Shown piece by piece: positions 28,657 through 37,782 of a stretch of 64,000 bases of DNA (the stretch's first letter is position 1; each line of letters starts with the position of its first letter). Under the pieces are notes generated by a model. That model worked only from the letters and a program-made list of their open reading frames with translations. It did no database searches and was not told the origin of the DNA. The DNA is taken from positions 25,821 to 89,820 of the forward strand of contig NZ_JADMKU010000018.1 in assembly GCF_018219815.1 (NCBI RefSeq). Direction: 5' to 3'. Source of the DNA: Thalassovita aquimarina. Lineage in GTDB: Bacteria > Pseudomonadota > Alphaproteobacteria > Rhodobacterales > Rhodobacteraceae. Both the position numbers and the translations under genes were made by a program.

Positions 28657-28770
28657 TTATCGCGACGCAAAGGTCCAGCGCGGCCGTTTCGGTCCGGAGG
28701 GCGACGCCACACCCGCGTGCGGCCGCGTATCGGGCGAATGCTCGGAGCCGTGAAACTCCGGGGCATCGGT

Positions 28771-30807
28771 TCAAAAGCAGCGCGTCAAGCGCAGCGCGTC
28801 GTATATCGCCGCGTGGGTATTGCGCGCGGAAACGGCGTCGCCGATGCGGAATAGCCTGAACGCCCCGTCAGCGTTGCGCTCGACCGCTTGTTCTTCCCCG
28901 GCGACAAGCGCCTCGTAATCGACCTCGCCCAGGTTGCGCGACTTCGGTTTGAGGTCGAAATAGAGGTCATCAAGCGGGCGCGTACCGTGGTTGACCACGA
29001 CCTGATCCACGATCCTTTCGCGCGTCATGTCGCCGTAATCGGAACCAAGCAGCGCCTTCAACCGGTTGCCCTCGCGCGCCACCGACTTGAGCCGCCAGGT
29101 CACGGTGAACACCGTGTCGCGCTTTTGCAGGTTGCGCATGTACGGGACGAGGTTCATCGCCATGACCTCCGGAGCGAAGGACCGATCCGGCGTGACGATT
29201 TCGACACGGCCATCGCGTTCGGAAATCAGGTCTGCCGCCTGAAGTCCCGCGTGATCGCCCGCGTCGTCAAACACCAACACGTTCTTGCCCGGGGCCACGT
29301 CCCCCGACAGGATGTCCCAGCTCGACACCACCAGATTGTTCCCTTCTCCGAGCACCTCGGTATGCGGCAACCCGCCTGTCGCAACGATGACTTCGTCCGG
29401 GGTCGTCGCCACCACGTCATCGGCATCCGCAAAGACGTTGAAGTGGAAATTCACGCCCATCTTGACGCATTGATCGTAGCGCCAGGCGATGATCGACATC
29501 ATTTCACGGCGGCGTTCCTGAAGCGCGGTGAGACGGATCTGCCCCCCCGGTGCATCGGCGGCTTCGAACACGTTGACCTCATGGCCCCGTTCGGCCGCGA
29601 CACGCGCCGCCTCCATGCCGCCGGGACCTGCGCCCACGATGGTCACGCGCTTTTTGCTTTCCGCCTTGGCGATCGCATGCGGCTGTTCGATCTCGCGCCC
29701 GGTGGAGGGATTGTGCAGGCAAAGCGCCATGCCGCCCTGATAGATGCGGTCGAGGCAGTAATTCGCGCCGACACAGGGACGGATATCATCCTCCCGCCCT
29801 TCCATCACCTTGCGCACGAGATGCGGATCGGCCATCTGCGCGCGCGTCATGCCGACCATATCGAGCTTGCCGCTGGCGATGGCATGGCGGGCCGTGGCGA
29901 CATCCGGGATTTTCGCCGCGTGGAACGTCGGGAACTGCGTTGCGGCGCGGATTTCTCCGGCGAAATCCAGATGCGGTGCATTGCGCATGCCCTGGATCGG
30001 GATGACGTCCGTCAGCCCCGGATCGGTATCGATATGGCCCTTGACCACGTTGAGGAAGTCGACCAGCCCGCTATCCCTGAGCTTGTGGGAAATGCTGAGG
30101 CCATCCTCCTTGGTCAGCCCGCCGGGCAGGTCCTCGTCCCCGGTGTAGCGCACACCGACAAGGAACCCGTCGCCGCAGCGCTCGCGAATGGCCTGAAGAA
30201 CGTCGAAGGTAAAACGCAGGCGGTTGTCGAGGCTACCGCCATAGTCACCCTCAAGATCATTGGTCAGCGGCGACCAGAACTGGTCCATCAGGTGGCCGTA
30301 GGCCTGAATTTCAACACCGTCGAGACCGGCTGCCTTCATCCGTTCGGCGGCATCGACGTAGTCTTCTATGATCCTCGAGATGTCCCAATCTTCCAACTTC
30401 TTAGGGAAAGCGCGGTGGGAGGCTTCGCGCTCGTGGCTCGGGGAAACGACCGGCAACCAGTCCGCCTTGTCCCAGCGCGTACGGCGCCCGAGGTGGGTGA
30501 GTTGGATCATGACAGCGCAGCCTTCGTCATGGCAGGCATCGGTTAGCGCTTTCATATGGCCGACGACCTCGTCCTTCCAGGCCAGGATGTTGTTGAAGAC
30601 GGGCGGGCTGTCGCGCGCAACGGATGCGGATCCGGCGGTCATCGTCAACGCGACACCGGCCTTCGCACGCTCCACATGATAGGCGCGGTAGCGCTCTTTC
30701 GGCATGCCATCCTCGGGATAGGCCGGCTCGTGACTGGTGATCATGAACCGGTTTTTAAGCGTCAGGTGTTTAAGCTGATAGGGCTGGAGCAAGGGATCGT
30801 TAGACAT
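28771..30807 (-). CDS. FMN/FAD oxidoreductase of the trimethylamine-dehydrogenase type (N-methyl amino acid demethylase-like)
   Basis: About 678 residues. N-terminal Old-Yellow-Enzyme FMN barrel (1-370: LKNRFMITSHEP, VMIQLTHLGRRT, EIQAYGHLMDQFWSP) then a dinucleotide-binding FAD/NAD module (385-670: VTIVGAGPGGMEAARVAAERGHEV). The cluster motif between domains reads C345, A348, C351, C363, so one of the four cluster cysteines of trimethylamine dehydrogenase is Ala. From memory this variant occurs in the dimethylglycine/N-methylproline demethylase group, but I cannot check. Start chosen at the ATG of MSNDPLLQPYQLKHLTLKN, the usual family start. Convergent with the FAD oxidoreductase gene and divergent from a TetR gene. 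Confidence 0.85.
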   Translation of the reverse strand: MSNDPLLQPYQLKHLTLKNRFMITSHEPAYPEDGMPKERYRAYHVERAKAGVALTMTAGSASVARDSPPVFNNILAWKDEVVGHMKALTDACHDEGCAVMIQLTHLGRRTRWDKADWLPVVSPSHEREASHRAFPKKLEDWDISRIIEDYVDAAERMKAAGLDGVEIQAYGHLMDQFWSPLTNDLEGDYGGSLDNRLRFTFDVLQAIRERCGDGFLVGVRYTGDEDLPGGLTKEDGLSISHKLRDSGLVDFLNVVKGHIDTDPGLTDVIPIQGMRNAPHLDFAGEIRAATQFPTFHAAKIPDVATARHAIASGKLDMVGMTRAQMADPHLVRKVMEGREDDIRPCVGANYCLDRIYQGGMALCLHNPSTGREIEQPHAIAKAESKKRVTIVGAGPGGMEAARVAAERGHEVNVFEAADAPGGQIRLTALQERRREMMSIIAWRYDQCVKMGVNFHFNVFADADDVVATTPDEVIVATGGLPHTEVLGEGNNLVVSSWDILSGDVAPGKNVLVFDDAGDHAGLQAADLISERDGRVEIVTPDRSFAPEVMAMNLVPYMRNLQKRDTVFTVTWRLKSVAREGNRLKALLGSDYGDMTRERIVDQVVVNHGTRPLDDLYFDLKPKSRNLGEVDYEALVAGEEQAVERNADGAFRLFRIGDAVSARNTHAAIYDALRLTRCF

Positions 30808-30865
30808 GTGTCGCGTCTCTTGTGGGCTGGAAGATACAAGGATTGACGACATCCTTTTTCATAAT

Positions 30866-30901
30866 GTTCACTTATGTCAATATTATTGTTCAGTAGTGTC
30901 T
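30866..30901. promoter_or_regulatory. GTTCA direct repeats in the AT-rich promoter gap
   Basis: GTTCACTTATGTCA (30866-30879) and GTTCAGTAGTGTCT (30888-30901) repeat with a 22-base period (two helical turns) in the AT-rich gap between the flavoenzyme gene and the TetR gene. A candidate operator for the TetR protein. Confidence 0.4.
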
Positions 30902-31032
30902 TTTTTAGAAACCTTGCCGGAGCAGCTAATTTGAATTGATTATTATCAGTCGCTTACCAAGGCATATCCCTGTGGGAGCGGGAGGCGAGCAGGCGCGAAA
31001 CACGCGAGCTGCAAGAAATTTCGGTTGCAGAA

Positions 31033-31725
31033 ATGAACAAGAGCGCACATTTAACGTACAGTTCTCGAAATTCTGTCGCTTCTAACGCGGATATGCACAT
31101 GCCAAATGAGTCGCTCCCCGAACGCGGATGGCGCGGGTCGCCCAAAGTCTGGCTCGACGCGGCTTATGCGGCCCTGGCCGAACACGGCGTCGATGCAGTC
31201 AAGATTCTGCCGCTCGCGCAGTCGCTGAAACTGTCGCGCACCAGTTTCTACTGGTTCTTCAAGGATCGGAATCAGCTTCTCGACGCGCTTCTGGACCGCT
31301 GGGAAAACTCGACCACGGGCCACCTCGTCCGCGCCACCGAGGACTATGCGGCGACCGAGACCGAGGCGATGCTGAACGTCATCAGCAGCTTCCTGCCCGA
31401 CGACCGCTTCGATTCCCGGCTCGAGCAGGCCGTCAGGTCCTGGGCCCAGCAGGACAGCAAGGTAGTCGAACGCGTGCAGCAGGCCGACACTGTCCGGCTC
31501 GACGCGCTCACGAAAATGCTCGTACGCTGGGGCCATGCCCCCGACGACGCGGATGTGCGCGCCCGTACGATCTACCTCGTGCAGATCGGATACATTTCCA
31601 TGCGCGTGGAAGAACCGATGGACATTCGCCTGCAACGCTTCCCGCATTACGTCGAAATCTACACCGGCAAACGCCCCCCCGAAGAGGAAATGGCGCGTTT
31701 CCGGGCGCGTATCGGCCACCGGTGA
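31033..31725 (+). CDS. TetR-family transcription regulator
   Basis: 230 residues with a TetR-type helix-turn-helix at about 38-83 (VWLDAAYAALAEHGVDAVKILPLAQSLKLSRTSFYWFFKDRNQLLDALLDRW); the rest is helical and variable, as in ligand domains. The N-terminus is uncertain: the ATG used has a weak ribosome site, and in-frame Met codons 20-23 codons later would also keep the whole domain. It is divergent from the trimethylamine-dehydrogenase-type gene and likely regulates it. Confidence 0.88.
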   Translation: MNKSAHLTYSSRNSVASNADMHMPNESLPERGWRGSPKVWLDAAYAALAEHGVDAVKILPLAQSLKLSRTSFYWFFKDRNQLLDALLDRWENSTTGHLVRATEDYAATETEAMLNVISSFLPDDRFDSRLEQAVRSWAQQDSKVVERVQQADTVRLDALTKMLVRWGHAPDDADVRARTIYLVQIGYISMRVEEPMDIRLQRFPHYVEIYTGKRPPEEEMARFRARIGHR

Positions 31726-31904
31726 CGCAGTGTGACCGTGCGCCCTGCGTCATGGGCATATGCGGCCATGTTGGTTTGAAACTCTTCGGTGCCCGGCTGA
31801 AGTGGCCCGGGCTTTCCTGACAGCATGTGACAGGGGACGGCTTCGTCATCAGCATTCTGCTGCATGTCATGATTGCCCTTGCGCAGTCGCTTTTCCGCGG
31901 AGTA

Positions 31905-31922
31905 GGTTATATGCTTATAACC
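31905..31922. promoter_or_regulatory. Palindromic operator upstream of the RND efflux operon
   Basis: GGTTATA-TGCT-TATAACC is a perfect 7-bp inverted repeat, 48 bases before the first gene of the TetR/RND operon. Size and position fit a TetR-family operator overlapping the promoter. The 245 bases between the two operons otherwise hold no gene. Confidence 0.6.
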
Positions 31923-31970
31923 AACTCTGCGAATTGATCGAGACTTGCACGGCTGAAGAGAAGTTCCCCA

Positions 31971-32375
31971 ATGCCAGAACCAGTAAAAACCCATCCCCCC
32001 CATCCTCTTTGGACAAGAGGCGCAGCGGTCTTGGCCTTGGTCTTCGGGGGACTGACGATCGTGTCCGGAGGCTCGGTCCTTTTCGGAGGCGAGGCGATCC
32101 GCGCGCAGGCCGGCGACGTCGTGCCGTTGGTGGTCTGGTTCAACTTCGCCGCCGGTTTTGCCTATGTCGTCGCGGGCTTCGGGATATGGAAATGGGCGCA
32201 TTGGGCGTTTCCACTATCCGTCGCGATTGCGGTTGCCACACTTGCAGTCGCAGCCGTCTTTGCGCTGCTCGTGTTGGCGGGCACCGCATTCGAGATGCGC
32301 ACGGTCGCGGCCCTGACACTGCGTTTTTTCATATGGGCGAGCATATCCGCCCTTATCCGGCCACGCCGGACATGA
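31971..32375 (+). CDS. Small four-helix membrane protein of the efflux operon
   Basis: 134 residues with four hydrophobic segments (about 15-37, 50-70, 75-97, 102-125) and a positively charged end (RPRRT). Preceded by GAAGAGAAG. The family is not recognised. Its stop overlaps the following TetR start as ATGA, so it belongs to the efflux operon and may assist or sense at the inner membrane. Confidence 0.7.
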   Translation: MPEPVKTHPPHPLWTRGAAVLALVFGGLTIVSGGSVLFGGEAIRAQAGDVVPLVVWFNFAAGFAYVVAGFGIWKWAHWAFPLSVAIAVATLAVAAVFALLVLAGTAFEMRTVAALTLRFFIWASISALIRPRRT

Positions 32376-32986
32376 CCGCCCCCCAGGCACATACCCGCAA
32401 CAGCAGGCGGTCGGACATCGTCCGGGCGACGTTGGCCCTTGCATTCGCGGTTGGCCCCGACGCGGTGTCCACCTCATTGATCGCCAAACGGCTGGGTATT
32501 TCTCAGCCCGCCATCTACAAGCACTTCAAGACCAAGGATGCGATCTGGCTTGAGGTTTCAGAACGGCTTTCCGAACGGATCGGTGAAAACATTCTGGCCT
32601 GCAATGCCTCCCCGCTCAGCCCCGAGCGCAAACTGCGAGACCTCGTCTGCAGGCATCTGGCTTTCGTTCAGGAAGTCCCCGCGTTGCCCGACATCATGGT
32701 CATGCGCCACGCAAGCGCCTCGCACCAGATCATTCGGCAACGGTTGCAAAGGGAAATGGCGCGGCTGCGCGAACTCATGGAGGACCTGATCCGGCAATCC
32801 CAAGAAAGAAACACCATTCGCGCAGATATCGCGGCGGCAGACATCTCGACTTTGATCATAGGTGCAGTACAGGGCCAAGTTTTGCGCATGATCGTGTCGC
32901 GAGATCCATCGCGCCTGGTGGCAGACGGTCAACGGCTTTTCGACCTTCAAATCAGAACCTTGGCACCAAGTGAGTCCGCATCGTGA
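32372..32986 (+). CDS. TetR-family regulator of the RND efflux operon
   Basis: 204 residues. Helix-turn-helix about 15-60 (IVRATLALAFAVGPDAVSTSLIAKRLGISQPAIYKHFKTKDAIWLEV). A longer frame upstream covers the small membrane gene and is not a gene. The start overlaps the membrane protein stop (ATGA) and its stop overlaps the GTG start of the adaptor gene (GTGA), so all four genes are one unit. The palindrome at 31905-31922 is its likely operator, giving autoregulation. Confidence 0.9.
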   Translation: MTAPQAHTRNSRRSDIVRATLALAFAVGPDAVSTSLIAKRLGISQPAIYKHFKTKDAIWLEVSERLSERIGENILACNASPLSPERKLRDLVCRHLAFVQEVPALPDIMVMRHASASHQIIRQRLQREMARLRELMEDLIRQSQERNTIRADIAAADISTLIIGAVQGQVLRMIVSRDPSRLVADGQRLFDLQIRTLAPSESAS

Positions 32987-34341
32987 ACAAGATCCTGAAA
33001 TTCATGCTGATAACCCTCCCGATCGCCGGTCTCGGCGCCGGATTTCTAGCCTACACTGTGTCCAACAGGCCACCCCCCGACCGGCATGTTCTGGCCGAGC
33101 GCGCCACTCACGTCAGCGTCATCACCGCAGAAACCCGCTTGGTCAATCCAGTTGTCAGCGGCTTCGGGCGGGCTGAACCAGCCCGCGTCTATGCGGCCGT
33201 GGCACAGGTGGCCGGAACTGCCGAGTATGTGAACCCCGCGCTTCATCGTGGCGAAATCCTTCCGGAAGGATCGGTGCTGGTGCGCCTGTCACCGGCCGAC
33301 TTCAATTTGGCAATTGCTCAATCCAAATCCGCCATACGAACAGCCCAGGCGCGCCTTGAAGAGTTGACGGTTGCCGAAGCAAACCATGCAGCCTCGCTCG
33401 CGATCGAGCAGCAAACTCTGACCCTGAGGGAACAGGATCTTACCCGCGCCGAAAACTTATTCCAGGCCGGTTCCGCGCCGCAAACCAGCCGAGACGCGGC
33501 TCTCGCGGCGGTTTTGGCGCAACGCCAAAGGGTCCAGAGCGTGAAAAGCGCTATCGCCCTGTTGCCGCCGCAACGCGCCGTGCAAAAGGAACAGATAGAT
33601 GCGTCACGGATCAGCCTTGAACAGGCCGAATTGAACCTGGCCCGTACCGAGTTGACCCTGCCCTACACCGCCCGTGTTTCCATGGTGGCGGTGGAGGCGG
33701 GGGAATTCGTTCGCGCAGGCAGCACGGTAGCAGAACTAGACGGGATCGACGCCGCAGAAGTGGAAGCGCAGATCAACCTTGCCAGCCTGAGAGACCTGTT
33801 GCGCCTGGCCGTGCCGAGAGAAGGCATGTTGCCAATGGACCCATCCGCGATGACCGACACGATCCGCAATCTGGACCTGACCGTCACGGTCAACCTGAAA
33901 CTGGGCGGCGAGACGGTGAGCTGGAACGCAACCGTGGACCGGCTGAGTGACACAATCAATATCCGCACCGGCACGGTGGGTGTCATCGCGCGTGTCGAAG
34001 ATGCCTATCGGACCGCGGCGCCGGGAAGCCGGCCGCCCTTGACGCAAGGCATGTTCGTCGAGGTCGTGCTGAGCGCGCCTCCGCTCAAGGGTCTCGTGCT
34101 GCCGCGCACGGCGCTGCGCGATGGCGCGGTCCTGCTGGCCGATGAGGAAAACAGGCTGCGACGCGTCCCAGTGACACCGCGACTCGTTCAGGATGACATC
34201 ATCGTGGCGACCGACGGCCTGGCCCCCGGGGCGCGAATTCTCGTGGTGCCGCCCAGCCCGGTGATCGAGGGCATGCTTCTCGAGCCACATCTTGACGCGG
34301 CCTTGATGGCCGACCTTGCCAGCGTGGGGGCGGCCGAATGA
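32983..34341 (+). CDS. RND efflux periplasmic adaptor (HlyD/MFP family)
   Basis: 452 residues from a GTG start. N-terminal membrane anchor (about 5-27), lipoyl-like halves (GRAEPARVYAAVAQVAGTAEYVNPALHRGEILPEGSVLVRL and LPYTARVSMVAVEAGEFVRAGSTVAEL) around a long alpha-helical hairpin rich in Gln/Ala/Glu (about 110-210), then a beta barrel. It would link the RND pump below to an outer-membrane channel; no channel gene is present here. ATGA overlap with the pump gene. Confidence 0.92.
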   Translation: MNKILKFMLITLPIAGLGAGFLAYTVSNRPPPDRHVLAERATHVSVITAETRLVNPVVSGFGRAEPARVYAAVAQVAGTAEYVNPALHRGEILPEGSVLVRLSPADFNLAIAQSKSAIRTAQARLEELTVAEANHAASLAIEQQTLTLREQDLTRAENLFQAGSAPQTSRDAALAAVLAQRQRVQSVKSAIALLPPQRAVQKEQIDASRISLEQAELNLARTELTLPYTARVSMVAVEAGEFVRAGSTVAELDGIDAAEVEAQINLASLRDLLRLAVPREGMLPMDPSAMTDTIRNLDLTVTVNLKLGGETVSWNATVDRLSDTINIRTGTVGVIARVEDAYRTAAPGSRPPLTQGMFVEVVLSAPPLKGLVLPRTALRDGAVLLADEENRLRRVPVTPRLVQDDIIVATDGLAPGARILVVPPSPVIEGMLLEPHLDAALMADLASVGAAE

Positions 34342-37300
34342 TCCGATACTTCACCGGACATCCGACGATCGCCAACCTTCTGATGATCGGTTTCCTGGCC
34401 GCCGGTCTGATCGTTGCACCGTCCTTGCTGCGCGAAACCTTTCCGCGCGCGGCACAAAGTGAAGTCGAAATCACAGTTCCTTACCCCGGCGCCCGGCCGG
34501 AAGACGTCGAGACCGCCATATGCGAGCGATTGGAGAACGCGCTCGACGCGGTCACCGGCATTGACCGGCAATCCTGCGAAGCCCGCGAAGGAGTGGCGCG
34601 TGCCATGGTCGAAATGCGCGAAGGAGAAGAGTATCAGGCCTTTGTCGCGAACGTGACTTCGGAGATCGAGGCCATATCATATCTGCCGGATCGGGCAGAG
34701 CCGCCCCGAATACGCACCCTCGGGCAGACCGATTTTGTCGTCTCTGTCGCGATCACGGGGCCCGAAAACCGCACCGACCTGCGCGCTTATGCCGAACAGA
34801 TCCGGACGCGCATGCTGCAATGGGGCGGCATCCCGATCGTCGACATCACCGGCTTTTCCACGCGCGAACTGCAGATCGGGCTGAACCCGGTGGCCCTCAG
34901 GGAATATGGCGTGTCGGCCCTCGACGTGAGCCGCGCCGTGCAGGCCGCAAGCCTCGACCTGCCCGCAGGCAGCCTGACCACCGGAACCGAAACGCTTCTC
35001 CTGCGCGTAGACGAGGAACGTCGGAGCGCCGACGCGCTTGCGGCGCTTGTCATCCGGTCCGCAGAGACGGGCGGGCGTGTCCAGCTTGGTGATATCGCCG
35101 ACATTTCGGAAGGCTTCGCGGAGACCGACAATTTCGTTTTGTTCGATGGCCGGCCGGCCGCGATCCTGGAGATCAGCAAGACCCGCTCAGACGACAGCCT
35201 GAGAATCATAGACACATTGCAGGACTTTCTTGCGGCAGAACGCCAACAGGCGCCCCCCGGCATCGTGATGGAAATCTCGTCTGACGCAGCCTCGGTCGTG
35301 CGCGAGCGCCTCATGCTGGTCGTGGTCAACGGGCTGGAAGGGCTGGTGCTGGTCTTCCTGGTGCTGTGGTTGTTCTTCGGTCTCAGGTTCTCGTTCTGGG
35401 TGGCGATGGGGCTTCCGGTGTCATTCATGGGCGGCATCGCCCTGATGGGCGCGGTCGGCTATTCGCTCAACCTCATGACCACGCTGGGATTGCTGATCGT
35501 CATCGGGCTTCTCATGGACGATGCGATCGTGATTGCCGAAAACATCGCTCGCCTGCGGGAAAAGGGCCGCAATGCGTTCGAGGCAGCGGTCGAAGGTGCC
35601 GAGCAGGTCTTTCCGAACGTTCTGGCCTCCTTTGCCACGACCGCGATGATCTTTGGCTCTCTGGCCTTCTTGCAGGGGAATCTGGGCGCCATCCTGAGGG
35701 TCGTGCCCGTCGTGATGTTGTTCGTGCTGACGATTTCCCTGATCGAAGCGTTCCTGATCCTGCCCCATCACCTTGTCCACACGCTGGAGGCGCTGCCAAA
35801 GCAGGCTGGCGCGCGTGCCCGCGTCGAAAGGGCCATGACGTGGCTTCGCAAAAGGCTTATCGGGCCGCTGGTCGACCTGACCATTCGCTGGCGCTATGCC
35901 ACAGCCGGATTGACCCTCGCGGCCCTGCTGCTTGCGGTTTCCATGCTGGCTGGCGGTTATGTCAAGTTCACCGCCTTCCCCGAGCTTGACGGCGATACGA
36001 TTGTGGCCCGCGTCCTGCTGCCGCAAGGCACGCCGCAATCGCGGACCGAGGCGATCGTCGCGCAGCTGGAGGCCGGCCTGGAGCAGGTCAACGCCGATCT
36101 GACCCCGGCCCAACCCGAGGGGGCTGAACTCGTGCGCCATGTCTCGGTTCTGTTCGGGGTGAACCGCGACGCCTTCGAAAGCGGCGAGCATGTCGCAACC
36201 GTCAGCGCCGACCTGCTCGCGTCGTCGCGGCGCATCACCCGCCCGGACGAGATCATGCAACGCTGGCGCGCGGCGGTGGGGCCAATACCTGATGCCATCA
36301 GCCTGAACTTTGCCGAATCAACGATCGGCCCGGCCGGAATTGCCATCGACATGCGCCTGCGTGGCGACGACCTGCCCGCCCTCGGTGCGGCGGCGGATGA
36401 ATTGAAGGACTGGATCTGGCAATATCGGGGCGTAACCTCCGTGATGTCGGATCTCAGGCCCGGGAAACGCGAATTGCAGGTGCAGCTCAACGATGCCGCC
36501 GGCCCCATGGGCATCACCGCCGCCATGGTCGCCGACCAACTCCGCGCCGCCTATTTCGGCCTGACGGTGAGCGAGATGCAGGTGGGGGGCGATCTTCTCG
36601 AGGTGACGGCGCAATTCGGCGCGGACGCGCTTGCCGATCTCGACCTGTTCACGACCTTTGATATTTACCGCCCCGACGGAAGCGCCGTACCGTTGAGTGT
36701 CGTGGCGGACGTCACCACCGGCACCGGGTACAGCCGCATCAACCGCGACAACGGCAGGCGAACGGTAACGGTTCAAGGCACGATCGATACCGGCATCGCC
36801 AATGCCAACGCCATCGTCACCGATACCCTCGCGCGTTTTGTCCCCGAATTCCTGCTGCGCCACCCCGGCGTCACCCTGAATGTCGAGGGACAGAACGCAG
36901 AAGCCGGGGAAACCCAGAAATCGATGCTCAAAGGGTTCATCATTGGGCTGATCGGGGTGTTCTTGCTACTCAGCTTCCTGTTCCGGTCCTATCTGGAGCC
37001 GGTGGTTGTGATGCTAATCATTCCCCTGTCGCTGACCGGAGCCGTCTTTGGTCATATGGCCATGGGGCTCGATTTCTCGATGCCCAGTATGCTGGGATAT
37101 GTCGCTCTCTCTGGTGTGGTGATCAACAACTCGATCCTGTTGGTGGATTTCATCAAGAACGAGCATGGTGCGGCGACAACAGTGGCCGAGGCCGCATCAA
37201 CCGCAGCGCAGGCCCGTTTCCGGGCGATCTTTCTGACGTCGCTGACCACGGTTGCCGGACTGACCCCGATCCTCCTGGAAACGAGCCTTCAGGCGCAAAT

Positions 37301-37454
37301 CCTGATCCCTCTCGTGGCCAGTCTCGTTTTCGGGCTACTCTATGCCGGGGTTGTGGTGCTCTTTGCGCTCCCCGCACTCTACGCGATTCTCGACGACTTC
37401 GGCTTGAGCACCCTTGCCAATGGGCAACGCGCCGAACATCGGACGCTGACCTAA
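34338..37454 (+). CDS. RND efflux pump permease (AcrB/MexF-like, HAE-type)
   Basis: 1038 residues, full length, with 12 membrane helices in two halves and large periplasmic loops. The N-terminal helix is followed by PYPGARPEDVETAICERLENAL, standard in the family; TM4 contains DDAIVIAENIARLREKG (about 395-411) with the acidic pair used for proton relay; the C-terminal GVVINNSILLVDFIKN is the matching TM10 segment. Proton-driven export of small molecules is expected. Substrate not predictable. Confidence 0.94.
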   Translation: MIRYFTGHPTIANLLMIGFLAAGLIVAPSLLRETFPRAAQSEVEITVPYPGARPEDVETAICERLENALDAVTGIDRQSCEAREGVARAMVEMREGEEYQAFVANVTSEIEAISYLPDRAEPPRIRTLGQTDFVVSVAITGPENRTDLRAYAEQIRTRMLQWGGIPIVDITGFSTRELQIGLNPVALREYGVSALDVSRAVQAASLDLPAGSLTTGTETLLLRVDEERRSADALAALVIRSAETGGRVQLGDIADISEGFAETDNFVLFDGRPAAILEISKTRSDDSLRIIDTLQDFLAAERQQAPPGIVMEISSDAASVVRERLMLVVVNGLEGLVLVFLVLWLFFGLRFSFWVAMGLPVSFMGGIALMGAVGYSLNLMTTLGLLIVIGLLMDDAIVIAENIARLREKGRNAFEAAVEGAEQVFPNVLASFATTAMIFGSLAFLQGNLGAILRVVPVVMLFVLTISLIEAFLILPHHLVHTLEALPKQAGARARVERAMTWLRKRLIGPLVDLTIRWRYATAGLTLAALLLAVSMLAGGYVKFTAFPELDGDTIVARVLLPQGTPQSRTEAIVAQLEAGLEQVNADLTPAQPEGAELVRHVSVLFGVNRDAFESGEHVATVSADLLASSRRITRPDEIMQRWRAAVGPIPDAISLNFAESTIGPAGIAIDMRLRGDDLPALGAAADELKDWIWQYRGVTSVMSDLRPGKRELQVQLNDAAGPMGITAAMVADQLRAAYFGLTVSEMQVGGDLLEVTAQFGADALADLDLFTTFDIYRPDGSAVPLSVVADVTTGTGYSRINRDNGRRTVTVQGTIDTGIANANAIVTDTLARFVPEFLLRHPGVTLNVEGQNAEAGETQKSMLKGFIIGLIGVFLLLSFLFRSYLEPVVVMLIIPLSLTGAVFGHMAMGLDFSMPSMLGYVALSGVVINNSILLVDFIKNEHGAATTVAEAASTAAQARFRAIFLTSLTTVAGLTPILLETSLQAQILIPLVASLVFGLLYAGVVVLFALPALYAILDDFGLSTLANGQRAEHRTLT

Positions 37455-37500
37455 GCTACGATTTGCCGTCTGCTGATCTTCGACGAAAGGGAAATCTGAG

Positions 37501-37730
37501 TCGTCGAAACGCAAGCAGCATTCCCCCGAGTTCAAAACGAAAGCGACACGGGAGGCGCAGAAGGGCGCAGATCAAAGCGCTGCACGCCAAGATCGGGGGA
37601 CTGGCAATGGCCAACGATTTCATCCGCAAAGCGCAAGCCGTGGACCGGCAACCAGTGCAGACTGCTGCCGATCCCGCGGTTGTCTTTCTACTGCAAGGTC
37701 CGGTTAAAGACCGTCGGATCAGGCCGGATC
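37501..37730 (+). pseudogene. Decayed IS3-family transposase orfA/orfB remnant
   Basis: Three short stretches in three different frames match IS3-family transposase sequence in order: SKRKQHSPEFKTKATREAQKG (37504 on), IKALHAKIGGLAMANDFIRK (from about 37571) and QCRLLPIPRLSFYCK (from about 37653). An internal deletion after the first piece and two frameshifts separate them. It fills the 328-base gap between the RND pump and the sugar ABC operon; no intact gene is present. It marks an old insertion at the junction of two functional blocks. Confidence 0.75.
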
Positions 37731-37782
37731 GGATCAGGCTGCACGCCATATGCCCCGTGCGGCCCATCCACCCCAACGCGCA

